Of a DNA stretch of 64,000 nt, positions 48,000 to 62,775 are shown piece after piece. The position numbers and the translations under genes are program-made. Location of the stretch: assembly GCF_000003605.2 (NCBI RefSeq), contig NW_003119430.1:152104-216103 (forward strand). The letters are read 5' to 3'. How positions within the stretch are numbered: position 1 is the stretch's first letter; each line of letters starts with the position of its first letter. The DNA comes from Saccoglossus kowalevskii (lineage: Eukaryota > Hemichordata > Enteropneusta > Harrimaniidae). The notes beneath the pieces are model-generated. The model worked only from the letters and a program-made list of their open reading frames with translations, made no database searches and was not told where the DNA came from.

Positions 48000-50900
48000 C
48001 GTTTTGCAATCATTTGTACTACAACAGAGAAGGTATTTTAAGGTAGCGAGACTATTATTTGTGTTGAAAATTACGATTTTCACATTTATTTATTAATTGA
48101 TGAAATGCACTATAAACTTTCATCTGATAAAGTCAACGTAAACTAGAATGTCATGTAAGTTGGTTAAAATGTAGATTTTCTGAAGGGAAGCAATGCAGCT
48201 TCAGTAGTGTTTTCCAAAATCAACAACACAGGTTTAATCTGTGTGCCTATAAGTTTCAAAGATTAACTCAAGACAAAGCAATGTTAGGATGTGTTATCAG
48301 TAGCTATCTGACACACAATTAGTGTTTCCAAACATTTGAGTGGTTTGTCTCCGCCCCTGTTTATTTCACAGATTAGTCATTTGCATATGAATGTGTCAGA
48401 CACAAGGTCACAAAGCCACTGAAAAAAAATCATTGATTTTGGTGTTTTCATCTGCCATTTTATCAACTATAGCTATCCCATTCCTTTATTTTTTGGTTTC
48501 CAATAGCCTTACACATTTGGATGCCCCTACACATGTTAAAACAGACCTTGATCGGGAAAACAAATCGCTTGTGCAGATAAACAAGCTTGAAAATCTTTGC
48601 TGTGACTTCATTGACGTTTTCTAGGAGTTTGTGTTTTTCAAAATACAAGGTCTTTAACAAAAAATAACGTATATTTATTGTTGTCGGATTAACACCAAAT
48701 TTTCACAGCTTTAGGGTAACAATGAGAGGAACTTGAATGTGTCCAGACAAACTATTTCATGGATTGGAGTTGGGGTCAATGCGACTAAAACAGAAATTAC
48801 AATTCAGGACACTACTTTTCAAAACGCGTTGCTTGAATAAAACTGCCCAGACACATTCAATTTACCAGAATATTGAACAACTAGGAAAAGTGAAAACAAA
48901 ACTTCTTATCACCAGCATAAATGCGTAATTATTTTTTTTACAAAAAAAAGTAATTTTTCACTTTTGATTAAGTAACGCAACATAGAATGCAGATATGGGC
49001 ATGGCAAACACACCTTTGAAAAGCTTGAAGTCTGGCGATTCTAAAAATATCTACTTTCCTGGGTCTATTTGTAGTCGTTTGGTCCCAATTAGAAGATGAA
49101 AACAAGTATGCAAATAATAGTCCCGCTACCTTAACTGTATACCTGAAGTAGTAGCGTTTGCAAAGCGGCGTGAACTCTAATTGTTTTATTAATACAACTT
49201 AAAAACGTAGATTCAAAGATTTAAGTAGCAATTCTACCAAACAGTATATTTTTTGAACTCTGAAATTTGTTTTTTTATAACAATACAACTTTGACATGTC
49301 GATTTTCATCAGTGTTAACACAATCACCCAGATTGCGAAGTTATTTCGACAGGTTTTTCCGTGGACAAAGACACTGTTATAAATTTCAGAGCAATTCGTT
49401 TATTACGTTTTCCGTAATTTTGCAATCAACATACCAACGCTACCGAAACTACATAGACATTATCAACGGAGATAATAGGTGTGCGTGTTTTTGTTTTGTT
49501 TTTATTAAAACATCAGATTATTTCATCTACTATTTAATTTTAAAACCAGAGACTACGATCACATACACGTTTTGTCTAAATGTAGTTTTCTACTGGGTGC
49601 TAAAAAAAATTAACCACGGCATTTTCATCACAGTCGGCGTCGTTCATCAAATCAGTAAATGAGGTACCAAATGCACGGCTTCTAAGAGCTCTTTTAAGCT
49701 CATACTACCAATTGCCAATATATCACCAATTAGCGAGTGATTGAGTTTCGAGAGCAACCAAATACCCGGCGTACTGATTCGTTGTTCTGTCCAGCGCGTT
49801 GCTAGAAATTGCAAATGACAATGTGAACATACAAAACGGTTCAAATCAGTGTTAAAAGTGTTGGAAAAGCGACGCTCCCATATTGCCGCGTTAATTGATT
49901 TAAGTTCTAAGTAATTGCATTCGCTTCCCTGGCCATTACCGTATTATAGTTAGCGTACTTGACAGGTCGATAACATGTCAATGTCATTAAAACTCACATT
50001 GTTTGTATAGGCAGACTTCATGCGGAGTTTTATACCATGTTCACAATGTACCGAGCTGACTTATTGGCGCCAATTATTTTAGATAGACAAAGCTACCGCA
50101 TTTCGAATAAAACAGTATATATCAGTTTGTTCTAACAGATGTCAATTTGTAGAATCTCGGAGGACGTGCTTTCACTGTACTGATCTGTTTGTACTGATAA
50201 AATACAAATAACTATAATGATTTATGTCAGGGTATGTGATAACAAATACAATTTTTTAATTACTATTTAATATCACTCAGCCGTTTTACCAGTGTAATCA
50301 TTATTGTATATATATGATATATACATACATATCTATATATGACTTTGTCTGTGCGCTGTTTCGAAATTTCAATAATTTAAGTGTTTTTACTTTTCAAACT
50401 GATACTATGTTCTTATTTATGCTTTCCAAAAAATACAAAATCAGACACTAACAGTGAAGTATGAAAGGTTGAATCTGTTTGTTGTGGTGGTTGTCTAAGA
50501 AATAAAGCAGGGCATTTCACATGCGCCGTGTACGTCGCACGAGATCCATTTCGAAACATGCGTCGCGGCGACTATAGCATTTGTTTTAAGTTTCCAAACA
50601 TAATTATACATAGTAATACCATTATGGAAAGGCCATGTTTTTGGAAAAATAATAATGGAATTATTATATGTTCGTTATCTTTTTCTTTCGTTTATCCGCT
50701 AATAATTTTCCTCACTCTCTCACTATTCTACAGATTTGTAATTCGTTTAACCAACAATGTTAAACTTCTTACTTTGGTATAAACCTTAGAAAACTATTCT
50801 AACATCATCTTATGTGTTGATATTCATGTAACAACGTTAACGCAATCGCGAACTCTTACAAATTCTATAAATCTGAATCACCATTGAAACGTGTACAAAC

Positions 50901-53900
50901 TACGATAATAACACATTGGGGCACTGAATGAAAACGTAATATTTTCCCATAGACGGTTTTTCGTTCTTACACTACATGATCATTTATAGGTATAGTAATG
51001 GTGATATATATGTTTGAATGAATAAAAATCAGGGTCGACATCAGTTTCATACCTCTTAATCAGCAGGACTGTGGGAACAAATCTGAAATGGATCGGTATC
51101 ACGATGATTCCCTATGAAATCAATGACAAATAATTCCATGGAATGTTTACACAATACACAACGATTCACTTTGTAGAACACGAATCTTTCAATCTAGTGA
51201 AATTCCTATTACATGCACATTCGTATCAGAGTTAACTACTTGTAGTTGCCAAGACAACCATGTAAACGGCCCAACCCACCCAATCACATTGGTCTACGCA
51301 ATCCCACGCATTTTAATTAGGGATTCCTGAACGCAGATAATCTTTTTGGATTGACTATTTCATTTCCACGCATTACAAACACATCGTTTACTCATGTTCA
51401 TCGAAGTTATCACATCAATAAAGCTTGTTATATCGAGTTTTGGTTTTGTGTTGTACTGGGACGGTATCACAACGGGAGTCACAGTGTTAAAACGAATTGA
51501 CTCGACCCTTGTAAACAGTTAGCAACAGTGTAGCTCTGCACACGTGAGTAATACCAATATATATGTAGCGTATTTTTTATAATCGAAATAGTTCATCACA
51601 GTACACTTGAGTAAACAATATTCACTCAACCGAAGAATGAGACCCCGGCTCGTGTATCTTGTTTGGTCATATTTTGTTATATGAAATCAGCTTAACATCG
51701 GTATCAAACATGACCTGAAATTACAAAATAACCCTTTATACACTTCAGAGTCAGACTATAGCGTTTTGTTATATGGAGAGCTGGTTGAGCGTAAGAAATT
51801 CGACTTAAAATATCGATAAATGCCATATAACGCAAATCTTAGATATATATTACATATGTTCGGGCATGTGCAGCTGATATTCAGCTATTCATCACATTAG
51901 ACAATGTATTTTTTTATCAGATCTTTCTCAGACTGATGATTTATATCTGTTAATTTATATTCATAACATGCAAAAACTTTGCTCAATAATGCTGAAAATC
52001 AGATCGTATCGTCTATGAGTCGAAATCAGCAAACATGTTTGATTAGCACATAGATATTGAACACATTTATATTTCCCATGTATTTCAACTACTCATCATG
52101 ATTTACATAATGATATGTACGTGGTTTTCTTGCTGAAAGAAGTACACCGGGAGCATCTATTTTTTGAGAAACCTTAATGGACTGACTTAGCGATCAAATG
52201 TGAAATCCCGTTAGAATATATAAATATTTATGAGTTTTTTATCACTTGTCTTAAGAGCTGGCTGATGTGTCATAGGCTAGTATTATCCATGAGGCAGCTC
52301 CACAAATAAGTAATATCACGTTATAATCATTATCTTGTTATGACATGACCAATTATGAGAATCAAAACAAGAAAAATCCTGATTTTCCCTTATAAGTTAC
52401 ATACTAATAACTTAAAAACGGGACTACGTGCGTCAGTTGTCATACATTTGCAAAACTATCCCCTTCATAGCGATATTTTTTTTCCAAAATTAATTAGCAG
52501 TTATTGCACCATATGAGTAATTATTTTTACCCAGTTTGAAAATAAAGTATCGCAGCCGTAAAACGGTTGATTTTCTCTGCGTACACACACGTTCGAACAC
52601 ATTCAAATACTGTCAGACTGGTGACGTTTATCGTGCAAATCGCTAAACGTCACTCTGTGAATGATATGCACCATGAGCGTGGGATGATTACTCAGCGCGC
52701 TTTGCTTGTATCCAGATAGCATAATGCGTGTTACCAAAATCTCAATAAAACAAAACACGCATACTCATCTCTCATACTCCTCAAAAGTCTAGGGCAACGC
52801 CGAGGCGCTCCGTTATATGTATGAGTTATCTTGGCTCTTCGTTCAGCGACAAGCAGAAATACTTTAATATCGATATCAAATTAAGCGCCTTATCAAGATT
52901 TGTAGCCGAATACTCTTAATCCAACATAAGTCCATGTGGCTGCTCTTACTAAACGGAAGAAAAAAGTAATTCACTGCGGGGAATGTAGGAGAAGGCGTAC
53001 AGTAGATAGTTCATGTGCTTGATGTGGTTTTTGAAACAGTGCTAGGGTAGAACGGGCATGAATAGCTAGGTTAGCTGTGATCGTTCGATATCAGATTTAT
53101 TATCCAGGTGTGGTAATGTTCATTTATTCCGAGCTTTTGGCGAAAAACAAATGAACAAAACAGGGCAAAACAATTCAGTAGATCTACTGTCTTGATTATA
53201 CCATGTATTAATTTCGTCATTTCTACGGGCTAAGTACTGACGTTCTAACTCAGTTACAGAACCGATCACCGTTCATGAACTTCGATTACCTATTGCGACT
53301 AATCAATATAGTTACGTTTAGTGCCACCGCTATATTTACAGTTTCTGGGACTCAATTACTAATAACTAATTTTAAGTCAACTTCTTCACAAAGCGAATTT
53401 AGTTTTAGAGAATTTGAATTGACGTCATTGAAATCTGACATTGTAAGGTCACGCACCTTATCAAGATCAATTAAACATCATTACATTGTTTTAGGCAATT
53501 AATGTTTGTGACAATTATAGGACATTTCACTGTCGATTGACATTTGTAATAATCAACTAGACAGCAGAACAGAAACGTATTAAGTCTTCAGCTCCCAAAA
53601 TCGGGAGGTTTCGAAACAAATACAAAATATTACAACTTTGTGCGCGTGATAGTATAAGGCATATACATTGTTGACAAATTAAATTATATAAATATAAGTC
53701 AGACCCAAAATAGAATGTCCATGCGACAAGATCTGCATACTAAATAATTTCTGAATATTGTGAAATGTTCAAGGTTGCTCAGTGCGCAGCATTTCAGCCA
53801 CGTCGCCCGTAGCTTGACTTTGAGATTTCTTCTTAGCACAGGAAATTGTTCATTTTTTGTGTCACGTTATCAATTGGGGACAATAAATGAGATACTAACA

Positions 53901-54080
53901 TTTTCCGCACACTTACAAAATCAACTGTTTTGCCTCTCTGCTCACGAATGAGCCACTCAATGAAAAAACATTTTATATTTGAAAGACGGCGTCCCGTGGA
54001 ACTAACGTAAACAATTGAAGGGTCATCTCTAGCGGTAAGAACATATTTTTACCTCCACGTTGTTGGCAGAAAAGAATATT
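48000..54080. other. Intergenic DNA, no supportable gene
   Basis: AT-rich sequence with isolated short frames. The longest (49267-49662, 131 codons) begins at TTG and resembles nothing I know. The second 25-bp dispersed repeat lies at 50273-50297. Confidence 0.55.
50273..50297 (+). repeat. 25-bp dispersed repeat, copy 2
   Basis: Partner of 46027-46051, one mismatch. Confidence 0.6.
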
Positions 54081-54209
54081 AAAGGGCGACAGTCGTCACG
54101 CCGCGTCCTGTTCGATATGGGACTCATAGCGAGGTATACAACGCGTGTAAAATACATTGTTTATTTACATGAAATTCGAACACGCGCTGCGCGACGACCA
54201 CCGCGCTTT
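54081..54209. mobile_element. 129-bp inverted-repeat element (MITE-like), copy 1
   Basis: GC-rich in an AT-rich setting. The ends (AAAGGGCGACAGTCGTC and GACGACCACCGCGCTTT) are imperfect inverted repeats of about 25 bases. A second copy of the same length, with shared CTGCGCGACGACCACCGCGC and TGTAAAATACATTGTTTATT, is at 61475. It has no coding capacity. Confidence 0.5.
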
Positions 54210-57200
54210 CATTTATTACATTAAACAGAATGTGGTTTGCGTGCTTCATACAATGCATACTTCATAGGTGCCTAGAGAACTCGGATATGGCGTAGTTGAA
54301 TTTAAAAAAAAATATATATTCTCACACTGTTATTCGTAATACTTATCCCACATATTACATTTGAGGTATGCAATATATTGAATGTAGTGGGATCGCATTC
54401 CAGGTTAATAATAACATAATTAATTACGGCATATATGTCCCGAATTAGCTTTCTTTATACGATATTACCCGTTAGGTGTTATGTGTTTTGCAATACAAAA
54501 TTATATTGGAAAACATTATTCAACATATACCAATTTATGCAATATGTCTCTACAATTGACAAAATGAAAAATTACAGTTTTAGTTACACTTTGTCGTGTA
54601 CATGTAATTTTTAAATGTTTAACACATGAAAGATATATACAATGTATGAAAAGATTTCAGTAATTGTTATATGTTTATTTTGTTATCTGATTAATATATA
54701 ATGTTTATAATTATTGTAGTCATGTTTTTACTCAAAAATTAACGTTAATTTATAAAACAATAATTTCATATGCGGCGCATATAAGATAGTGAGAAGTTGT
54801 GATTTAAATAAATCTATCGAGCTCCCGAACACGCCATCTTAGTTATAGAGAATCACATACTATCCCGGTAGTATACGAAAATGAAATATTGAAATATTAT
54901 AATCAATACGACAAGATAATTAAAATACAGATATACATACACTCGCAGGTCTAGTTTCTGTAACATGCGTGGTAATATGTTGTATTTATCCACTGTTTCC
55001 CTTGTGTTGCGGCAAACTTGTCCAACCATACGAATTTCACATATATATGTATGCCTAGTATAGTAACCTTGTCATTTCTAATCACAGAATCACGTATATT
55101 TTTAGTATTGTGATATTTCTGCTTGGCTCGCTTTGTGTTAAAACCTCGTTGTAATAATTTTCCCGTAGAGTGAATTCGTGTGAGCTATTCGTAATTGGAT
55201 TTATTTAGGAGTGTGCCGGCAGCAGTATGTTAAAGCCGCAAAACATGTAATTTGCTAACAGCTACAAGTTGGCGTCTGTAACAAACTAAAATGTAAAGTC
55301 TTATAAGCGAATATTTAGGTAGTGAAGTGAATAACTTTTTAAATGTTAAACTATAAAATATAGCTGCGAGCAGAAAATATCGGCTGGGTGGTCTATTGTT
55401 ATCCTATTGTTATATAGCATTTCGAAATGGTTGCTATGGATTGTTAATTGACAAATATTTCTTTTTTACTCAGTATATTAACAATTCATGTTATGTTCAC
55501 CAAAAATGATGTTCTTTATTGGTTGCTTTAGGCGTTACTTTTATTACTAGGAACACACCCATTTTACTCCTGTGATGAATGTTCTGAATCATCTGGTAGC
55601 ATAACTGTCAACTAAATGTATTTTCTTGTAATAGCTTGTTCGCATACTACTGGGGGTCATGTGACCACCCTGTCATTCCCAACTCACGTACAAGGAAAGA
55701 ACATTATGGCTCATATATAATATTCTGTACCATTATATTGAAAAAGGAACATTTCAAGAAATGAACGATCCCAGTCTACCTGCTTAGTATCAAACTGAAA
55801 ATTATCAAGTTTGTAGTTTGCCAACAAACAAATGATTTTAAAAGTACATTTTCTACATATTCCCAAAAACAAAATAGTCACCCAAGATGGATTCATTTGT
55901 CTTTGACTTACAGTTCGAACTAATTTACATGAAAAGTAATCAGGAAATGTTGAGGGACACATTGTCTTGGTTCAAAACATAAATACAATTCATTGTTGAG
56001 ATACAAGTATGCAACTTTATGGTAAGAAATCCGCTATCACTATTTGTCCAGCTGGAGAATGGTTGTGTATGGATGTGCGCCAGAGAACTCAAATTATCTA
56101 CGCACTATTTGAAACTATTTGCACTATTAAAATGTGAAGAGAACACTGTTTGATGTAAAATATCAAGTAATTTACTTATGTATACACATGAATAAAGTGC
56201 ATAGCTTATGTTTATAAGGTGCGACTCGTCTGTAGTTTGCGGTATGACCGCGGGTGTACGGTGGTCGGGCAGCGGAACTTTTCCCAAGAATCGTCCAAAT
56301 CATGAAAGTGTTGTTATTATCAGATACTCAGTCCAAACTGACACGGATAAGTCTAAATAGTTAGTATAAAACGCTGATTAAACACAATACACCCGTAGGA
56401 CGTAGATTTAGACGGATTTGTTCATTCGTTATGCTCCTCTGTTTTCGCACAAAGATCTTAATTAATTTATTTATTTAAACACTTTTGGGGCAACCGTCTG
56501 ATTTAAACGACCACCATCGGTGAAAAAAGTCTCGTCGCTATTTCTGAGCAAAAAATACTTATTAGAGACTGTAGGTTTACCAAAATGAGAGATGAAAACC
56601 TTCTAGTATCGAAAAATTAACGATAATAGCCAGGGGACGAAGAAAAAAAAACATACTTTACCAACAAATAATTCATACATATTATATTCATTATGCTACT
56701 TTAATGACAAAATTGTGTAGATTACCTGGAAATATCATCAGATCAATCAGTAAATTGATGAGTAATAATAATAATTTAATCTATATTTTGCGGCACTTTA
56801 TTTTTCTAGATCTAGTCAAGAGTAGACAATACTTAGTTCAACTCATTTTTTAACTAAAACATCGAATAACTAGTTTTTGAAACGAAACAAATATTATTTT
56901 ATTGGAAAATAAAATAAAAGTTTTTTGTAAGTTCACTTTTAGTGTTAACAGAAAATACATAACATGTACAGGGGAAATCTGATCTGCAGTGAGATGATTG
57001 TTCTGAATATAGCATTCAACGAACTCGAGAATCGTCTCTAATTGATGTAGCCAAAGAAAAGAAGGATGGGGAAGCGTCATTAAGAACAGCATGACAATTC
57101 AGTTGTTGTTGCGTCTGGAAAGTCGTGTAATCAAAGGAATACAACTTGAGACTTGGGGCAAAGCATGGTATATAGACACCGGAGATGGTAACATATTGAG

Positions 57201-60200
57201 TATGAGGAACGTGCGTTTACCAACAGCTCAAAAGAAATATATAAATTGTCGAATGCTACATGATCTACTGCGGCGTAATTGAAGTATCACGATTCATGCA
57301 ACTTCGCATCATGATTGAATCACCACTGCCCTCAGCTAAATGTGATATCAGTGTAGGCTTGAAGACAAAAAAAAACTTCATTTATTGGAAAACGGGGACA
57401 CCTATTGTAGTTCCATGATTGCCGAATCAGACAATTCACCCTACCTCCAAGTGTTCGTACATTACATGTAATCTTACCGAATAACTGTAGCTTTATATTG
57501 CATTCAGCCAAAACGCGCGGGTAGCCTTTGCTATCGACATGTTTCGTTACATATGCCCTCTTGTAATCCATTAAAATCGTGCTGTCTGATTTCTTCCAAT
57601 AATTGCATCATAAAACAAAATTACTTAATTTTACTAAAACGCAACACTGGATAAAAATCAACTTATTGGTATTGTTATATCATAACATAGGCTGCAGCAA
57701 CAATAAAATATGTTGAATGCTTAGTTCAACTTCTCCGAGAAAATTATATCACACATTTACATACATTTCGTTTAATGTATTTATCAATTCATATGTGCAT
57801 GTCAGTTCAACCTTGTTTTCTACATGCACACATTATTCAGGGTTTTACAAATATCGAAGTGCGCCGGGTGTGACGCAAGTAAATTATATTGTTTAATCAC
57901 AGGGAAAAGTAAACGCGTGTCGCTTGACGATCGCCTCTATGTAAGGTAAATATAAAAATACATCACCCTATAAAACTATAGTTCATATAAAATTATTAGA
58001 TTACCGTTGCTGAGACGATGCTGGCGAATAGTTTTACATCCCTAGTTGTACAAAGCTGGTATAAATATATGGTAAATACCATCTCCAATCCAAGTTTATC
58101 GAGAGTACTTAACTAGAATTGCCCGTATTTTCCCTATTACAAGTTATTTGCAATAATTTCGGTAAAAATAATTAGAAAAGAAGACAATATACTCATTTAC
58201 ATGCTAATGGAATGGACTTACCAGCATTGCTTTTCGTCAGGATGTTGAACGAATTCTCCACTTCACTGACCCAAGTCTATGTATATAAAATAGGAAAAGG
58301 TGATTCAAGGTTAAATCCTAGGTGTAAATACATTCAGACATGTTGTAAGAAATGGTGACGACTGTTGACACTTTCAATAAAGGTGCGTATGTCAAAAAAT
58401 ATGGCTGATGATTCATATAGTGATATATGAATATGAAACTATATGAATAACTATATATAATTGAGGTATTCTGTAAATAACCCCGCCATAGTGTGGGAAA
58501 TGTGTTATTATGCCTATTACGTTGGATGTGGTAACAAATGTTTAGCCAAATATATTTCCTGCTATTTTGGCATTTCACCGTTACGTAAATTAACATAGTG
58601 ACAAACTAGTCACCCTCGTTTTAAAGAACCTCGCACACTATGTATTAATATAGCGTTTGAAAGGGTCAATTAAGGTTCAAGCAATTATTATACATGAACG
58701 GCATCAATCCAAAAGTGAATGTATCTGTTAACATATGACACAAGACCACGAACCAACTTTCTAACTTTTCAAAATAAAAAGTACACTGCTTCACGACAAT
58801 CGTACAAACTCGACATTATCATATGTTATTATTGAATTATTGTTCTTAACGCCTTGTTTGGTTATATATGACAAAAAACAAAAATTATAAAGATGTAATT
58901 CACGAAATAAAATAATAACAAATATAACCGCATGTGAAAATATTGTTATGATTTTCTAAAAAACACATTTAACAAGGTCAAAGTTTCACTGATGAATACA
59001 TTAGTGTGAATTGATTGCACTCAATAGTCTTACATATACAGTGCAATTAACACATCCATCACTTGTCCCAAAACAAAGTGAATTAATTGGACGTGGATTT
59101 AAATACCCTAATTTCATTCATCACTGAAAGTTGAGAAGACCGGTGATCCGATCCAATTACCACCAGTGTAGGACCCTAATACATAGATTCAGAACAAGGC
59201 TTCCCACTTTGCACTTTCCCAAACACTTCGAATGGATATAAAATGCGTGTCCAACGGAACATACACACGACATTGACTAATTGGTTTGTTTTCGTAGTAA
59301 TAATACAGATGCAATATACCTTGAAGACATTGCCACAAAGGCACACTACTAATATTAATCCTAACCTCGGAAACAATCAAAATTATGTCTACTGTAAAAT
59401 GTGTATTCAAATCAGGCTGTTTCCTTCCTTTTTTGAAAAGAAATAGTACACAAATTTGTTCTTTTCATTGAATTTCTCTGCAATAACGCAACTTTTTTGC
59501 CGCGGGCGTAACATTTTAAAGGATATTGAACAAATTAATATACTGTGTACAATAATAATATGAATGCAGTCAGACTTTTTGCAAGCGTTTTTGATCAGTA
59601 ATCATCGACGGGCTTCTAGAAATTGTATATTCAAAGTCAGATTAATATATACATTCGATAATTCGGTTGCGATTCTATTCAGTTCGAATGAATAACTACA
59701 AATTCCGCATTCAATGCATACCGAGGTGTGATAACCGGCGGAAATTTTCCTCTGGGCTACGAATAAAATAATTGGCGACACATGGAGCATGATCGAATTT
59801 TGTCACGCGCAAAGGATAACTCTCACGACATGCTCACTCGTAATTAATTGCCGAACATTTTTCCTGCCGCCTTTGATATTACGACATGTATTGCGCTATA
59901 ACTTGATAAGACGAATTCTGGACTGTGAAATAGGTACTAAAATAATCGTAAAATGTTGCGTGGACATGCAGTCTATTATGATAAATGGGTAAATAGTGCC
60001 TAGAAAAGGACGTCATGACTTATATGCATATGATTCTTCTCAAGGAGGGGACACATACAAATTATGTTTGTTGGATACATTCCTTACCTGTGTATTTATT
60101 TTGTTGCATCGAATGTGAAGCCAACGTCTGACAATACACGTTAAACCAGTATGATATAAGTAGTCATCCCTAAAGGTCACTGGTATGAAATTATTATATT

Positions 60201-61474
60201 GTGATATTCCAGAAATATTCATGAATAAAATTGACCTAAACTGATTCTGTGTCATCTGCAAAACATAATTCAGTTAGTAGTTCAACAAATCACAATATAG
60301 CGTAAATTGTGAAATGACGTCGACTATTTATCTAGGAAATAAGTGTTGTCAGTCAACTTGCAAAAATGAACAAATATTGTAATGAAAACTCTGCACAGAA
60401 CTGAAAAAAATTAGCTGTCGTACAACGACGTTTACATAAGGTCTTACAAATACTAATGGAATACAGTACCAGTGAAGTTCACAAGGGTTTCTCAGAAGAC
60501 AGTTTTAACCGTTATTCAGAAAAGAGCAGTTAAAACATACAAGGTCTACTGACAGACGACAGGTGCGATGGCGCCAAACAATAACTCGCTGGTGTATATT
60601 TTAATGTTCAAATATTCAGCAGCTGTGTGGAGCAGATACATTTGTATAGTTTTCAAATCTGAATGATTACGCGAAATATATCAAGCCACAATCAGATTTC
60701 CATCAGTTTGTACGGAAGTAGTTTGTTTCGGAATTGAAGTTATTAATAATTATTATTATTAAATTTGACGCATGCATGGTCTTGCGTCACACTAAATAAA
60801 AATAACGGGGAACTGTGTATAAGTATTCACTTATTTCACCATCCATTTAAAACTCTGTTTGCGAGTTTAAGAGAATTGGGCAATTCCATAGCGACATTTT
60901 ATCCCCAATAAACTCAAATTGACAATTTTTTCAAATTGACAAACAGCCAAATCTAGCTTCTTAGATAAAAAAAAAGTTTATTTGAGTATCAGCAGGCACA
61001 ACAAATGCGATTATCGTGATATTATCCACCTCAGTAACTAACGTACTGTTACATTGACAGCCAAATGTATAGCTCATGTGATTAGTATAATTCGAAACCC
61101 TTGAATTTTTTTTTTTCCAGTAACTCGGATTTTGCTCTTTTGGCAGACCAGCACGGACGATGTAGTATCGGTCGATTACATAAGTTTTTTATTAGGTATG
61201 TTTTCTGAAATGTAACCCCGATTTATATCATCGTCATACTATTTCCATATTATCGTCGTAACAATTTGCACTCGTACGAATTGCGGTAGCACATCTGCAC
61301 ATAATAAAACCGCAAGGTAAAATTACATCATCATTTGGGAGAGAATATTATTTTACCTATCACACGTATTATGAAAACAATAAATCTCACTGACCTCAAG
61401 CATTGTCCGCCACTTTGAACATAATGGAATAAAGTGGAATTTCAATTTCAGATAACTCATGGTAGTTTATGCTT
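54210..61474. other. Intergenic DNA, no supportable gene
   Basis: AT-rich. An ATG-initiated 63-codon frame at 57091-57282 was examined but has no recognisable similarity, no splice context and a stop shortly upstream. Other frames here also lack any recognisable similarity. Confidence 0.55.
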
Positions 61475-61603
61475 AAATGGCGGCAGTCGTCGTGCTGCGT
61501 CCTGTTCGATATGGGGCCAAATCGACGTATACAATGCTTGTAAAATACATTGTTTATTAACATGGAATTCGAACACGCGCTGCGCGACGACCACCGCGCT
61601 TTA
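61475..61603. mobile_element. 129-bp inverted-repeat element (MITE-like), copy 2
   Basis: Same length and orientation as the copy at 54081. Its ends match as inverted repeats at about 20 of 26 positions (AAATGGCGGCAGTCGTC against GACGACCACCGCGCTTT). Confidence 0.5.
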
Positions 61604-61848
61604 AAAATGAGCCAACAAAAAATGTTCGTATGATTGGCTACATGCAGTCAGAGATAAAATAACATCTCGCATGAAACGATTTCTATCTCTTTTCATGTGT
61701 TTAAGTATTCAGGTATTTTAAATGAGTTGTCAGTCCGAGGTTTGAACATCTTAGATGACAGTTCCGGCAGATTCCAATAGCATTCAGATGGGAATATTAA
61801 GAACATATATTCGCTCACTACCTTATCTGATGAAGAAATATACAACGA

Positions 61849-62112
61849 TCATTCATCTGTGTTACTTGATTTTGATATTGCACGAACGCTATTGATGAAT
61901 CTTCGTCTAGTTTGTATTGGATATTTATACTCCACAAGACATCTTTCTAGCAGTTTTCTCACAAAATCTGGTCGACGTACGGCCAAACGGTCATCACAAT
62001 TATTAATAACTATATTGACTACTATTGAGAACGTTCTAGATTGATACTGTGACATATGTATTGATTTGGTGGATGTTTTTCTTGAACAAATATATAATGA
62101 TTTCAATAACAT
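61849..62112 (-). CDS. Unrecognised open frame, possible exon or gene fragment (87 aa)
   Basis: An ATG-initiated frame whose second half is charged and protein-like (NCDDRLAVRRPDFVRKLLER, then CLVEYKYPIQTRRRFINSVR). A CAATCTAG before AACGTTC at about 62037 could be an acceptor, making this a last exon. I do not recognise the family. It could equally be a chance frame. Confidence 0.2.
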   Translation of the reverse strand: MLLKSLYICSRKTSTKSIHMSQYQSRTFSIVVNIVINNCDDRLAVRRPDFVRKLLERCLVEYKYPIQTRRRFINSVRAISKSSNTDE

Positions 62113-62354
62113 TTGTACTTTTGGTTTTGCTATATTATAAACTAATAAACCATGTTATAAAGTACACAAAGATATCAATCCATTGTCATGACGCGTATCT
62201 CTAGATATTTTGCAAAACAATGGAGGGAAAAACATGTTGAAATTATTATGTTAAATTTCGCATTGACAATATATTTGTCACAATTAAATATAGTAGATTA
62301 GTATTTGGATTTATTCTTATATTCAGCTGAACTATACAACATTTCGTTAAGTCG

Positions 62355-62775
62355 ACGAAATAATCTTGCTGGGAGCACGTACAGATACATTGATGATATC
62401 TGTTTTAGTTATCTTTACTTGATTTATCCTTAAGAACATACCATTAAAGACACAAACTGAGAACATGGATTCAACTTCATACCTTGATCTTGAGTTCCAA
62501 ATTAAACCTAATGGTTTAGACACTAAGCTGTATAACACGCATGGTGATTTCAATTTTGAAATTCCCGTATCTCTCAAGTAATATTCCCTCTGCTCCAGCT
62601 TATGGTGTATAAACGCCTCAACACGTAAGATAATATAGGTCATATGACGATTTACAAGAATGACACCTGACTAGATCCAAAGCCAGTTAAACAAGGCTAC
62701 TTGAAAGATATACTGGTTAAGACCTTTATAACGACTTTTGGAAGACATGAACAGATAATTAGCAAATTATCTTTT
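62355..62775 (+). mobile_element. Broken reverse transcriptase with YIDD box
   Basis: RYIDDI (62383-62400) is the catalytic box. Further on are LDLEFQIKPNGLDTKLYNTH then GDFNFEIPVS, SNIPSAPAYGV after a frameshift, and KQGYLKDILVKTF then GRHEQIISK. This order matches the C-terminal reverse-transcriptase region of a widespread invertebrate and fish retroelement family (KLYDKRDDFNF, NIPLSPAYGVYISQL, LLxQGY, FYGRHxELI). Several stops and frameshifts show it is dead. Its exact clade is unresolved. Confidence 0.65.

Noticed and set aside
49267-49662. 131-codon plus-strand frame
   Set aside because: It starts at TTG, is rich in Phe/Tyr/Ile as expected from AT-rich chance frames, and has no recognisable domain.
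57091-57282. 63-codon ATG frame
   Set aside because: It looks somewhat protein-like but has no recognisable similarity, promoter or splice sites. An in-frame stop lies about 16 codons upstream.
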